Assembly (NCBI GenBank): GCA_030834895.1
Contig: JAUQXA010000024.1
Coordinates: forward strand, 620,001 to 684,000
Direction of reading: 5' to 3'
Source of the DNA: Anaerolineales bacterium
GTDB taxonomy: Bacteria; Chloroflexota; Anaerolineae; Anaerolineales; Villigracilaceae
Length of the DNA stretch: 64,000 bases
Made by a program: the position numbers and the translations under genes. Positions 51,726-60,615 of this stretch are shown piece after piece; positions within the stretch are counted from its first letter, which is position 1, and each line of letters opens with the position of its first letter. Below the pieces are notes generated by a model. It was not told the DNA's origin and did no database searches. It saw only the letters and a program-made list of their open reading frames with translations.

Positions 51726-53494
51726 GCCGCATCCTCCAACTTCACGCCGCCGCCAAGCTGCGAGTCATAAATTTCCTGATACACAGGGCTGGACTGCATC
51801 AACTCGCCATGCGTGCCTTGTGCCACGATTTGCCCCTCGTCCACCACCAAAATTTTATCGGCGTGCAACACCGTGCTGATGCGCTGCGCCACCACGAAAC
51901 ACGTGCTGAGCGGAGTCGAAGCGCCGCCACTAAACCAGGTTTTCATCGCGTCTTGAATCTTCGTTTCTGTTTCCACGTCCACCGAGCTGGTGCTGTCGTC
52001 CAAAATCAAAACCGAAGGACGAACCAATAACGCGCGCGCAATCGCGATGCGTTGCTTTTGTCCGCCCGAAAGGTTGACCCCGCGTTCTTCAACGCGCGTG
52101 TCATAGCCGTCCGCAAGCCCCATGATGAAGTCATGCGCCTGTGCCGCCTTTGCCGCGGCGATCACATCCTCGTCGCTGGCGTCGGGCTTGCCGTAGCGGA
52201 TGTTATCGCGCACCGTGCCAGAGAACAAAATCGTCTCCTGCGGCACGATGCCAAGATGAGACAGCAAATCGCTTTGCTTCACATCGCGAACGTCCACGCC
52301 GTTCCAGGTGATCTTTCCTGCCGCTACGTCATAGAAACGCGGCACGAGGTTGACGATGGACGATTTGCCTGCGCCTGTCGCACCGAGGATGGCGACGGTC
52401 TGACCTGGTTCTGCGACCAAATCCACGCCGTTCAGGACTAACCCATCGTTGGTCCCGTTGTAATGGAAGTCCACACCCTCGAAGCGGATTCGCTGCGCGC
52501 GCCCCTCGGGCAGGGACTTCGTCTCAGGTCTATCCTGCACTTCGGGCTGGGTATCCAACACCTCGTTGATGCGTTCCGCCGAGGCAGTCGCCGCCGCGAC
52601 GACATTTGCCAGCATGACCATGACCCCCAGCGGACCCATTGTGGTGTGCAGGTAATTGATAAACGCCACGATCTGTCCCACTGACACACTGCCATTCACG
52701 GATTGAATCCCGCCCGCCCAGATGACGATAACCATGCCGATGTTGACCAGAATGCTCATCGAAGGCGAAAGCGTGGACATGAAACGCATCACGCGAACGT
52801 TGTGGTCGGTGTAATCTTCGTTGGTCTTTGCAAAGCGCTCGGCTTCACGGTCAGCGCGGACAAATGCCTTCACCAGCCGCACGCCCGCAATATTTTCCTG
52901 CAAGACCGTGTTGAGCCGATCCAGTTTCTTTTGGACGGTCATGAACAACGGTCCCATGCGGGAGACAAAGAACACGATGACAAGCGTTGTTGCCAACAAA
53001 ACAGGCATCACCATCAGCGCCAGTCGGCTGTCAGTGACGAACATCAGAATTAAGCTGCCGATCATCAACAACGGCGCGCGCGTACCGATCCGCAATGAGA
53101 CCTGCACCATGCGCTGGAAGGTAGACGTGTCACTCGAAAGCCGCACCATCAACTGTCCCGTGTTGAGGTGGTCGAGGTTCCCAAAGGAGAAAGACTGGAT
53201 TTTGAGGAAGAGCGCCTCACGCAAGTCCCGCGCCATGTTCTCACCGACTTGAATTGAGAAAAGATTATTTGCCAGCGCGAACAGGGCTTGCAATACAGAG
53301 ATGACCAGCATGATGACTGTGGTGCTAATCACCACTTGCATGTTTTTCCCATTAATACCCTGATCAATGATTCGTTGAATCAATCGTGGAATGGCGAGGT
53401 CGATGAAGATCACGAGGACCAAAAACACCAGCGAGACCAGGCTTCGACGCCAGTAGGGTTTTACAAAGTGTAGAAGTTTTTTGATATGAGTCAT
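51722..53494 (-). CDS. ABC exporter half-transporter, degenerate-site subunit
   Basis: A 590-aa half-transporter with six helices and an ATPase. Walker A GATGAGKSSIVNL and signature LSGGQKQRIAIARAL are intact, but Walker B is LILDDSTSSVD (Asp for the catalytic Glu) and the H-loop is VAQRIST (Gln for His). This is the TM287-type degenerate subunit, so the pair works as a heterodimer with one active site. A short segment (GGASTPLST, 51906-51921) between D-loop and H-loop comes from a REP fragment. Confidence 0.93.
   Translation of the reverse strand: MTHIKKLLHFVKPYWRRSLVSLVFLVLVIFIDLAIPRLIQRIIDQGINGKNMQVVISTTVIMLVISVLQALFALANNLFSIQVGENMARDLREALFLKIQSFSFGNLDHLNTGQLMVRLSSDTSTFQRMVQVSLRIGTRAPLLMIGSLILMFVTDSRLALMVMPVLLATTLVIVFFVSRMGPLFMTVQKKLDRLNTVLQENIAGVRLVKAFVRADREAERFAKTNEDYTDHNVRVMRFMSTLSPSMSILVNIGMVIVIWAGGIQSVNGSVSVGQIVAFINYLHTTMGPLGVMVMLANVVAAATASAERINEVLDTQPEVQDRPETKSLPEGRAQRIRFEGVDFHYNGTNDGLVLNGVDLVAEPGQTVAILGATGAGKSSIVNLVPRFYDVAAGKITWNGVDVRDVKQSDLLSHLGIVPQETILFSGTVRDNIRYGKPDASDEDVIAAAKAAQAHDFIMGLADGYDTRVEERGVNLSGGQKQRIAIARALLVRPSVLILDDSTSSVDVETETKIQDAMKTWFSGGASTPLSTCFVVAQRISTVLHADKILVVDEGQIVAQGTHGELMQSSPVYQEIYDSQLGGGVKLEDAA
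51906..51921. repeat. REP fragment read in frame inside ABC exporter gene
   Basis: CTGAGCGGAGTCGAAG differs by one base from an arm of the palindrome at 6329-6344. It encodes part of a six- to seven-residue extra loop before the H-loop. Confidence 0.7.
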
Positions 53495-53506
53495 TTTTTT
53501 GTCAGG

Positions 53507-53566
53507 TAGGGGCGGGTCTGCCAGGATGGACGCACATCTTGCTCGCGCTTGCAGATCCGCCCTTAC
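53507..53566. repeat. GC-rich inverted repeat between exporter and MarR genes
   Basis: GTAGGGGCGGGTCTGC and GCAGATCCGCCCTTAC are near-complementary across about 28 bases. Related to the palindrome at 25707-25733. Confidence 0.7.
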
Positions 53567-53569
53567 GTT

Positions 53570-54013
53570 TCATTCCATCATTCTCTTCAAGGAGACCAGT
53601 GCCTTTGCAATCGTCTCCAATTCATCCGCGGACAGGTTGCTCATGCGTTCCTTCATCCAACCGCGGTTTTCCTTGAACACAGCATCAAGCAAGGCGTTGC
53701 CCTCGTCGGTCAGGACAAGCTCCACATAGCGGCGGTCTGTCGTGTTTTGGACACGGGTCAGCAGTCCCTTCTTCACCAGCACATCCACCGCCTGGCTGAT
53801 GGCTGGACGGCTGATATTCTTGGCGGTTGCCAGCTCGCTCATGGAGTTTGGTCCACGGCGGACGTAACGCAGCACATGAAATTGCTCGACGGTGATGTCG
53901 AAATTTCCCATCACCGTGGCTCGGATGTGCGAACGGACAAAATTCCACAACGGTGGCACCGTCTCCCAAAAACGGTCAATTGCCTGTTCCTGTAAATCTT
54001 TTGATGAAGTCAT
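53570..54013 (-). CDS. MarR family transcriptional regulator
   Basis: A 147-aa winged-helix regulator. The recognition region is MSELATAKNISRPAISQAVDVLVKKGLLTR, the wing is DRRYVELVLTDEG. First gene of a MarR-ABC-ABC unit, the common layout for BmrCD-like exporters, and likely its repressor. Confidence 0.92.
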   Translation of the reverse strand: MTSSKDLQEQAIDRFWETVPPLWNFVRSHIRATVMGNFDITVEQFHVLRYVRRGPNSMSELATAKNISRPAISQAVDVLVKKGLLTRVQNTTDRRYVELVLTDEGNALLDAVFKENRGWMKERMSNLSADELETIAKALVSLKRMME

Positions 54014-54020
54014 ACTTGCC

Positions 54021-54060
54021 TTTCAATATAATTAATCTAATTAATAGTTATGTATTGAAA
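54021..54060 (-). promoter_or_regulatory. Candidate MarR operator
   Basis: Perfect AT-rich dyad ATTAAT-CTA-ATTAAT (54031-54045), nested in a wider pair, TTTCAATA (54021) and TATTGAAA (54053). It lies just upstream of the marR start codon. The rest of 54061-54298 shows no gene or clear signal. Confidence 0.6.
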
Positions 54061-54298
54061 CTATTTTACATCCCGCCCTCGAAATCGTCGAGTGAAATTG
54101 TATTCCCCTAATCAAGTGTTAATAAACTGGACAAAAAATCATCGTCTGGCATGTTTGCGGCGCGCTCCCGTGGAAGATCGAACCCATTTCCCGTCCGGTC
54201 CTACATTTTGCGTGAGTTTTTTGTGCTCAACTGACTACACGCAAACACAATCCTTCCCCTTTCATCCCTCATCATTCATCCTTTTCCCGCCCCCAATT

Positions 54299-54328
54299 TT
54301 GAACCTTTTCCCCGCCCTCTGGTACATA
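54299..54328 (+). promoter_or_regulatory. Candidate promoter of the ECF sigma operon
   Basis: TTGAAC (54299-54304), 18-bp spacer, TACATA (54323-54328). The TTGAACC could also be read as an ECF-type GAACC -35, which would fit autoregulation. Modest match. Confidence 0.4.
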
Positions 54329-54366
54329 TTGACGAACAAAGAATGGCACAGGCAAAAGGTAATACA

Positions 54367-54975
54367 ATGGTCTCACCCGCGCTGACGAAACAATTTCCAC
54401 TCTTCGAGCGGGAAACAAATAACATGACGGAACACGATCAGGATATTGAATTGATCCGCCGCATGAAGGCTGGCGACGATGACGCCGTGCGCGAGTTATA
54501 TGCACGCCACGGTCAGCGGCTCTACGCCTACGCCCTGCGCCTGACGAACGATTCCGACGTCGCTGAGGATGTGGTTCAAACCACACTGGTCACCGCCTGG
54601 CGGAGCGCCCACACGTTTCGCGGTGAAGGACGCCTCATCGCGTGGCTGTTGGGCATCGTCCATCACACGGCGATGAAAAGCCTGAGGCACACGCACCAGC
54701 CTCTCGACGAGATGGAAGAAACCGTCGGCGGGAACCAGCCCACGCCCGAGGATCAGGCTGAGGTCGGCGAAACGAAGCGCTGGGTCCGTCAGGGATTGCA
54801 GAGCCTGTCGCCCGAACATCGCGCCGTGCTGGAACTCGTCTTCTACCAGGGGCTTTCACTGGACGAAGTGGCGAAGGTTTGCGGTTGTCCGCTGGGCACG
54901 GTCAAGAGCCGTTTGAGTTATGCGCGTCAGCATTTGCGCGGTGTGCTCAGCCGCACCGAGGAGGATTGGCGATGA
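54367..54975 (+). CDS. ECF RNA polymerase sigma factor
   Basis: A 202-aa ECF sigma-70 factor. Region 2 is VRELYARHGQRLYAYALRLT with the DVAEDVVQTTLVTAWR segment; region 4 is LSPEHRAVLELVFYQGLSLDEVAKVCGCPLGTVKSRL. Start is uncertain: ATG 54367 has AAAGG 7 nt upstream, while ATG 54424 would give the more usual 183 aa but has little ribosome site. Its stop overlaps the anti-sigma start (ATGA), so the two are co-translated. Confidence 0.9.
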   Translation: MVSPALTKQFPLFERETNNMTEHDQDIELIRRMKAGDDDAVRELYARHGQRLYAYALRLTNDSDVAEDVVQTTLVTAWRSAHTFRGEGRLIAWLLGIVHHTAMKSLRHTHQPLDEMEETVGGNQPTPEDQAEVGETKRWVRQGLQSLSPEHRAVLELVFYQGLSLDEVAKVCGCPLGTVKSRLSYARQHLRGVLSRTEEDWR

Positions 54976-55835
54976 ACCACGAAGAAGAAGTCATTTTGTA
55001 TGCAGCGAATCAGTTGAATGCAGACGCGCGCACCCGCTTTGAAAAACATCTTGCGGACTGTGCCGACTGTCAAGCTGATTTGACGCTTTGGACTTTGGCT
55101 GCCCAGGAAATTCGCACAGCGGACTCAGCCGAGCCTGCTCCTCCCCATCTGGCTGATTCTGCCCTCGAGCAAATCCATCAACCTGCTGCCCCGCGAGCGG
55201 CGTTGCATCGCGCGACTCAGTTGCTGCGCTCACAGGCGCCTCTCGTGCAACGAGAGATGTTTCCCGCCACTGCTGCGGTGATGGCGTTGGGCGTGATCGT
55301 CGCTGTGATCTCGAAACACGCGGAGTTTATCTATTTCATTGCCCCGCTGATGGCTGCCGCCAGCTTAAGCATCCTCTTCGGACCTGAGCACGACCCCGCT
55401 CACGAACTGGCGCTCTCCACACCCACCTCATCGTGGAAGTTGTTGCTCGCACGCTTGAGCATCGTCTCTGCCTACAACCTATTGCTGGCGCTTGCCGCGA
55501 TGCTGGTTTTGATGACCGCCTTCCCCGTGGACTTGATCGGCACGCTGACTTTAGGTCTGCTCGCGCCGATGGCTTTTCTTTCCGCGCTGGCTCTCCTGCT
55601 TTCGATGTGGATCGGGACTAACAACGCCATTGCCATCTCGTACTTTCTTTGGTTGGCACAATCCATCCCATTTCAAGCTGTTGGTGCATGGACAGCCTCG
55701 CCCGCGTGGGAATCATTCCTCCATGCTTACCGCGAGTTTTGGCACAACCCCATGCTATTGTTTGCGCTGACCGTGCCTGTGCTGTTCGTTGCGCTGTTGT
55801 CTGCCAACCGCCCTGTGTTTCGATTGACTGCGTAA
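54972..55835 (+). CDS. Anti-sigma factor with zinc-finger (zf-HC2-like) domain and multi-pass membrane part
   Basis: A 287-aa protein. The N-terminus has the zinc anti-sigma motif HLADCADC (H-x3-C-x2-C) near residues 28-36. After a linker come about six hydrophobic helices instead of the usual one, ending with the pattern of an ABC-2 type permease. It should hold the upstream sigma factor at the membrane and may also be part of the transporter encoded downstream. Confidence 0.82.
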   Translation: MNHEEEVILYAANQLNADARTRFEKHLADCADCQADLTLWTLAAQEIRTADSAEPAPPHLADSALEQIHQPAAPRAALHRATQLLRSQAPLVQREMFPATAAVMALGVIVAVISKHAEFIYFIAPLMAAASLSILFGPEHDPAHELALSTPTSSWKLLLARLSIVSAYNLLLALAAMLVLMTAFPVDLIGTLTLGLLAPMAFLSALALLLSMWIGTNNAIAISYFLWLAQSIPFQAVGAWTASPAWESFLHAYREFWHNPMLLFALTVPVLFVALLSANRPVFRLTA

Positions 55836-55844
55836 AAGTCTTAT

Positions 55845-55951
55845 GTCATTCTGAGCGAAGCGAAGAATCTCTGTACACCCTTTCTCAAAGCAAATTGCCA
55901 AATCGAGATTCTTCACCCCTCGCCGTTTGAGGCTCGGGGTTCAGAATGACA
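55845..55951. repeat. Palindromic repeat between anti-sigma and permease genes
   Basis: GTCATTCTGAGCGAAGCGAA on the left and GGTTCAGAATGAC on the right are inverted; inner arms AAGAATCTC / GAGATTCTT also pair. About 107 bp, 24 bp before the permease's GTG start. Confidence 0.85.
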
Positions 55952-55974
55952 CTCACCTAAACTTGGAGTAACTC

Positions 55975-56760
55975 GTGTCTCAATTTTTCGGCGTCACCCG
56001 CCACGAATTCACCATGTCCATCCGCCGCCCTGGCTTTTGGATTGCATACATCCTGCTCAGCTTGTTCTATTTCGTCTCGATTCTCACGCCTCAAATGGAT
56101 GGAACCAGCGATACGATCCTTCCCGATCAAATCGTCCCCATGGCGGGACATATCGTCTTCCTGTTCAACATCTTCTTCCCGCTGTTGGCTGGCATCCTCT
56201 CCGCTGACCGAATGCAGCGCGACTTTCGCAACGGCGTCCGCGAGTTACAGCGCGGCACCCCGCTTTCGCTTCCGATGTATATCTTTGCGAAGTATTTGGG
56301 TGTGCTGGCATCCACGTTGGTTCCAATGTTCCTGTTGGTCTCAGCTACAGGAGTCGCGCTGGTGATGAAAAACCTCGCCACACCAAACATTCTGTTTCCG
56401 CTGTTGCTGGCATTTCTCAGCATCGCAGTCCCATCACATGCGTTTGTCATTGCGTTCTCGCTGGCTTGTCCGCTGGTGATGCCGCTGCGGGTGTATCAAG
56501 TACTGTTCACAGGTTACTGGTTTTGGGGCAACATGCTCAGTCCGAAGGCTTTCCCAACCATCAGCGACACCGTGTTCAACGCGGTCGGACAATATCCGCT
56601 GCAAGCTTTCTTTGGCGTGTACAACGACTCGACGCACAAAGTCACGATGGGCTTCACCGTACACGAAGCGATTGCCAACCTGCTCGTGCTGACCGTCTGC
56701 ATTGCCGCCGCCCTCTTCGTACTTGACCGTTATCTGCGCTGGCAGGAACGCCGCGCCTAG
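55975..56760 (+). CDS. ABC-2 type transporter permease
   Basis: A 261-aa permease with six helices. The first part (FGVTRHEFTMSIRRPGFWIAYILLS) is typical of ABC-2 permeases. It begins with GTG, 6 nt after TTGGAG. Together with the next permease and the ATPase at 57539 it makes a complete exporter or membrane-integrity transporter. Confidence 0.83.
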   Translation: MSQFFGVTRHEFTMSIRRPGFWIAYILLSLFYFVSILTPQMDGTSDTILPDQIVPMAGHIVFLFNIFFPLLAGILSADRMQRDFRNGVRELQRGTPLSLPMYIFAKYLGVLASTLVPMFLLVSATGVALVMKNLATPNILFPLLLAFLSIAVPSHAFVIAFSLACPLVMPLRVYQVLFTGYWFWGNMLSPKAFPTISDTVFNAVGQYPLQAFFGVYNDSTHKVTMGFTVHEAIANLLVLTVCIAAALFVLDRYLRWQERRA

Positions 56761-56768
56761 GATTTCCC

Positions 56769-57431
56769 ATGAAACGCTTTTCGCTTCGTTACACCCTGCT
56801 CACCTCGTGCTTCGACCAATTGTGGTTCCCGCTGGCATTCTGGTTGCTGTTCGTGATCATCGGCGTCATCCGCGGACCCGAATACATTCTCGACACATCG
56901 CGCGCCTATCTCGGAGCAGTCCTACCGCTGGTCGGTGGGATCATGGCGGCGTATGCCGTACTCGATGACCCGTCACTGGAACTGCGCTTCGCTACACCCA
57001 TCCCCGCCTCGCAGACTTTGCTGGAGCGCATCAGCCCGACCTTCGTCATCCAAATCCTGTGCGCATTGACCTATCAAGTCTTTGCCTTTGCCCTCGGCGC
57101 GGACTTCGCTCCTATGTTTGGAAACTGGTTCAACATCCAGGCTGTCTGGTTGGTACCAACCCTCTCATTGATGGCGTTGGGTTGTCTCACCGCATTCGTC
57201 GCGGCGCAAACAACCACAGGAGCGGTCCTCGTCGGCTTGGTCTGGATCGTCCAACTGGTGGCTCGCGGCTGGTTCGCCCGCAACAGCGGAAAATATTTTC
57301 TGGTCTTCATGACTCCGCTCATGCCCGAACATCCTGCCCTGCATGCCAACCAGTTGACCTTGCTCTCGCTCTCCATCATCCTCTTCCTCGTCGGCTGGAA
57401 GTTGCTCCAGCGACAGGAAAGGTATATCTAA
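56769..57431 (+). CDS. ABC-2 type transporter permease-like membrane protein
   Basis: A 220-aa protein with about six helices, 8 bp after the first permease. The pattern SLELRFATPIPASQTLLERISPTF resembles the intracellular coupling region of ABC-2 permeases. Second membrane subunit of the same transporter. Confidence 0.78.
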   Translation: MKRFSLRYTLLTSCFDQLWFPLAFWLLFVIIGVIRGPEYILDTSRAYLGAVLPLVGGIMAAYAVLDDPSLELRFATPIPASQTLLERISPTFVIQILCALTYQVFAFALGADFAPMFGNWFNIQAVWLVPTLSLMALGCLTAFVAAQTTTGAVLVGLVWIVQLVARGWFARNSGKYFLVFMTPLMPEHPALHANQLTLLSLSIILFLVGWKLLQRQERYI

Positions 57432-57440
57432 CAATGTCTC

Positions 57441-57520
57441 GTGTCACTCTGAGGGAGCGAAGCGACCGAAGAGTCTCGCACATCGGTTTAGAGACCCTTC
57501 GCTACGCTCAGGGTGACACA
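57441..57520. repeat. Palindromic repeat between permease and ATPase genes
   Basis: GTGTCACTCTGAGGGAGCGA on the left is inverse to CGCTCAGGGTGACAC on the right; inner GAGTCTC / GAGACCC also pair. About 80 bp, related in design to 55845-55951. Confidence 0.85.
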
Positions 57521-57538
57521 GTGCAAAGGAAAAACACA

Positions 57539-58438
57539 ATGATCGAAATCAACTCCCTCACAAAAACTTATGGCGTCGGCGGGAAAGCCGTCCATGCCCT
57601 GAACGGCATTGACCTCAGCATCGGCTCTGGTATGTTCGGTCTGCTCGGACCCAACGGCGCAGGCAAGACTACCTTCATGCGCATCCTCGCAGGTATCGTC
57701 AACCCAAGCGGCGGATCGATCCGCGTGGACGGCCACGACCTGACGACCGAATCAGGCAAGCAGGCGGTCAAGTCGATGTTGGGCTATCTACCTCAGGAAC
57801 TCGGTATGTATCCCGAGTTGACCGCCGAACAATTCGTGGATTACATGGCGATCCTCAAAGGCTTGGACGACCCCCAAAAGCGCAAGCAGCGTGTCGCTCA
57901 GGTGCTGGACATGGTCGGGCTGCGGGATTCCGCCCAGCGCAAGATCAAGGGCTTTTCGGGCGGGATGAAGCGCCGCGTCGGCATCGCCCAGGCTTTGGTC
58001 AACGACCCGAAACTGCTGATCGTGGACGAACCCACGGCTGGACTTGACCCCGAGGAACGCATCCGCTTCCGCAACCTGCTGGTCAACCTCGCCGCCGACC
58101 GCGTGGTGCTGCTCTCGACCCACATCGTCGAAGACATCGGGCAGACCTGTCGTGACGTGGCAGTCCTCTCGCACGGACAGGTGATCTTCCGTGGCAGTCC
58201 CGCCGAGTTGATGAACGCCGCATCGGGTCACGTGTGGACCTTGACCATGTCTGGCTTGGAGAAGCCCAATCACGGGCTGACCGTGGTCTCAATGCTGCAC
58301 CTCGCCGAGGGAACACAGTACCGCCTTGTCGGCTCCGATGTAGACGAATATCCCGCCGCACAGCAAGTCCAGCCTGGGCTGGAAGACGGCTATGTCTGGC
58401 TGATGAAGTCCGCTGGACAGACGGTGGAGTTTGCGTAA
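57539..58438 (+). CDS. ABC transporter ATP-binding protein
   Basis: A 299-aa ATPase. Walker A GPNGAGKTTFMRI near residue 40, signature FSGGMKRRVGIAQALV, Walker B LLIVDEPTAGLDP, H-loop LLSTHIVEDI. Of the multidrug/ABC-2 (CcmA-like) type. ATG 57539 follows AAAGGAAAAACAC; the longer open frame upstream crosses the repeat and the permease gene and is rejected. Confidence 0.92.
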   Translation: MIEINSLTKTYGVGGKAVHALNGIDLSIGSGMFGLLGPNGAGKTTFMRILAGIVNPSGGSIRVDGHDLTTESGKQAVKSMLGYLPQELGMYPELTAEQFVDYMAILKGLDDPQKRKQRVAQVLDMVGLRDSAQRKIKGFSGGMKRRVGIAQALVNDPKLLIVDEPTAGLDPEERIRFRNLLVNLAADRVVLLSTHIVEDIGQTCRDVAVLSHGQVIFRGSPAELMNAASGHVWTLTMSGLEKPNHGLTVVSMLHLAEGTQYRLVGSDVDEYPAAQQVQPGLEDGYVWLMKSAGQTVEFA

Positions 58439-58509
58439 GGCAGTCACAATAACAAAACGGCTCTGAAAAATGAACTTTCGGAACCTTGTTTGTTTTCAGA
58501 CAAGAAATT

Positions 58510-58935
58510 TCAATCACCACCCCAAGAAGAAAACATATATACATAAACTAAACCGTGCAACACGTAACAACTCAACAAAATAAACAAACCTACAAGAACA
58601 ATCCCTGTCCATCGCGACGCCACTTGTTTTGAAGTTACAAGCCCTCCAATCGTTCCGTAGACGAAACTTGAAAACACAATCATAAAAACAAGCGACGATG
58701 AAAGCATTTCTAAAACAGGAAAATCAACTGGCGGATCCGAATGGACGAGAAGGAGCAAGATATAACTCGGCATTATAAGAGGAAGGTAGGCAATAGACCT
58801 CAGATTAAAATCATTATCCAACAATGGAGCCGTGATGTATGTAAGTACAGAATGTAAACAAGCAATCCCAATCCCTATTAGTAAAGGACGGTATTTTTCA
58901 TCACCCAGGAAATGAAATAACAATTCATTTTTCAT
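58510..58935 (-). CDS. Small membrane protein of unknown function (141 aa)
   Basis: A 141-aa protein with four hydrophobic segments. AGGGCATC precedes the ATG. AT-rich compared with its neighbours, a hint of a different origin. No family recognised. Confidence 0.55.
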   Translation of the reverse strand: MKNELLFHFLGDEKYRPLLIGIGIACLHSVLTYITAPLLDNDFNLRSIAYLPLIMPSYILLLLVHSDPPVDFPVLEMLSSSLVFMIVFSSFVYGTIGGLVTSKQVASRWTGIVLVGLFILLSCYVLHGLVYVYMFSSWGGD

Positions 58936-58979
58936 GATGCCCTTTTTGTTTACATAACCACTATTACATTTTGCACATC

Positions 58980-59615
58980 TTATCCACCACTTCCCATCAA
59001 CTCATCATACTTCTTGCGGACTTCGCGGATGTCGTCCCACATTTGGGCTTTAGGTGAGCCTGGTTCGCGGGACGGGTTCCGCAGCAGGTACGAGGGATGG
59101 TAGATCGGCATGATCCAGCGCCCGTGGGATTCCGTCCACTTGCCACGCAGGGTGGTGATGCCCGTCTTGCGTAGGACGGAGTAGCAAGCCACGTTTCCTG
59201 TCAAGAGCATGATTTTGGGATCGACCAGGCGGATGATCTCCTGCACGAACGGACGGTAAAAGTCCGCTTCGGCGTCAGTGGGTTTGCGGAACGCCTTGCC
59301 ATCGTCCCCTGGCGGCAGGCGGAAGACTGAGTTGGTGATGAAGACATCCTTTTCGGGGTCGAAGTTTGCCGCCTGCAGAATCTTGTCCAGCAGTTGTCCC
59401 GCCCGACCGACAAACGGCTTGCCCTGAATATTTTCCTCTGGACCTGGCGCCTCGCCGATCAACAGCAGCTTTGCCTTCGGGTTTCCGCGGCAGATGACAA
59501 CGTTCGTCCCCGCATTCGCCAGCGGATCGTCGGTCATGTGCTTCATCGCGTCGAACAACTCATCGAGCGTTTCGTATTGTTTCGGTCCTGGGTTGAAAAG
59601 GTCATATTCGGGCAT
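58980..59615 (-). CDS. Uracil-DNA glycosylase family protein (type 4/5-like, without Fe-S cysteines)
   Basis: A 211-aa protein of the UDG superfamily. Motif 1 is LLIGEAPGPEENIQGKPFVGRAGQLL, motif 3 is YHPSYLLRNP. In type 4 enzymes four cysteines hold a 4Fe-4S cluster; here the early CxxC is missing, KCRPP is replaced by VFRLPP and the next position is tyrosine, so no cluster is expected. ATG 59615 follows GAGGAAG; GTG 59633 is possible. Base excision repair role probable but unproven. Confidence 0.82.
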   Translation of the reverse strand: MPEYDLFNPGPKQYETLDELFDAMKHMTDDPLANAGTNVVICRGNPKAKLLLIGEAPGPEENIQGKPFVGRAGQLLDKILQAANFDPEKDVFITNSVFRLPPGDDGKAFRKPTDAEADFYRPFVQEIIRLVDPKIMLLTGNVACYSVLRKTGITTLRGKWTESHGRWIMPIYHPSYLLRNPSREPGSPKAQMWDDIREVRKKYDELMGSGG

Positions 59616-59665
59616 GGCTTCCTCGCTTGTCACAAGATGATGAAAATAATTCTACTCCACATCCA

Positions 59666-59775
59666 TGTCACTGCGAGCGCACTTTGCGACACTTGCGCTG
59701 GCGCGTAGTGCCAGTGAGCAGTCTCCTGTCTATAAAACGGGAGATTGCTTCGTCGCTGTCGCTCCTCGCAATGAC
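59666..59775. repeat. Palindromic repeat between UDG and agmatinase genes
   Basis: TGTCACTGCGAGCG at the left pairs with CGCTCCTCGCAATGACA at the right; inner AGTCTCC and GGGAGATT also pair. About 110 bp, resembling the GTCATTGCGAGGAGCG repeats found in many bacteria. Confidence 0.8.
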
Positions 59776-59781
59776 ATTCAA

Positions 59782-60606
59782 TCAAATCTTCAACATCTTC
59801 ACAACAAGCTCTTTGAAGACTTTCGCCGCAACCATCTCAGTCACACCCAGCGCATCGCGAGTCGGGTTCAATTCAACGATGTCTGCTCCGATGATCTCCG
59901 CTCGCAACGACTGAATCACGCTCAACGCTTCGCGCGTGGACAGTCCGCCTGGCTCCCAATGTGAAATGCCTGGGGCGAAAGCTGGGTCGAGACAATCCAT
60001 GTCAAAGGTGACGTAAAGCGGCGAATCAAACTGCAGGTTGAACACGTCCTGCCAGCGCTGCATGGTCAACACCTCCACGCCGAAACGCTCCGCCTGTTCG
60101 CGCTGGTGCCCGATCATGGTGCGGATTCCCACCTGAACCAGCCGCTTCGCCAACCCCGCTTCCATGATCCGCGCGAACGGGCTGGCATGTGAATACGGGT
60201 TATTATCGAAGTTGTCGTACAGGTCGGGATGCGCGTCGAAGTGCAGGATGCTCAAATTGGGATGATGCTTCGCAGCCGCCCTCACCAGCGGATACGTGAC
60301 CGAATGGTCGCCGCCAAACGCGATGACCTTCAATCCAGCTTCGTACAGACGACCCGCAGCCTGTTCAGTCTCGAGCGGCATGTTCGCCACCGACGGTGTG
60401 ATGTCGCCCGCGTCGGCAAAGATTCCATCCGCGCCCAGGTCAGTCACATCCTCCGTCCACAAGTTGGCGGAGTCACAAAAGAACGCCTCGCGGATTCTCT
60501 GCGGAGCCAGCGCCGAGCCTTGTTTGTAGGACGAGTTTTCGTCGAACGCCACGCCAAGCAAACCGATGCAGGCTTTCTCTTGCGGGAAGTCGGGAAATTT
60601 TTTCAT
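59782..60606 (-). CDS. speB: Agmatinase/arginase family ureohydrolase
   Basis: A 274-aa ureohydrolase with the two-manganese motifs: GGDHSVTYP near residue 99, FDAHPDLYD near 124, and FDMDCLDPAFAPG near 202. Agmatinase (putrescine formation) is the best guess; guanidinobutyrase or formimidoylglutamase cannot be excluded. It is downstream of the histidine biosynthesis genes. Confidence 0.82.
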   Translation of the reverse strand: MKKFPDFPQEKACIGLLGVAFDENSSYKQGSALAPQRIREAFFCDSANLWTEDVTDLGADGIFADAGDITPSVANMPLETEQAAGRLYEAGLKVIAFGGDHSVTYPLVRAAAKHHPNLSILHFDAHPDLYDNFDNNPYSHASPFARIMEAGLAKRLVQVGIRTMIGHQREQAERFGVEVLTMQRWQDVFNLQFDSPLYVTFDMDCLDPAFAPGISHWEPGGLSTREALSVIQSLRAEIIGADIVELNPTRDALGVTEMVAAKVFKELVVKMLKI

Positions 60607-60615
60607 GCCCGAATT

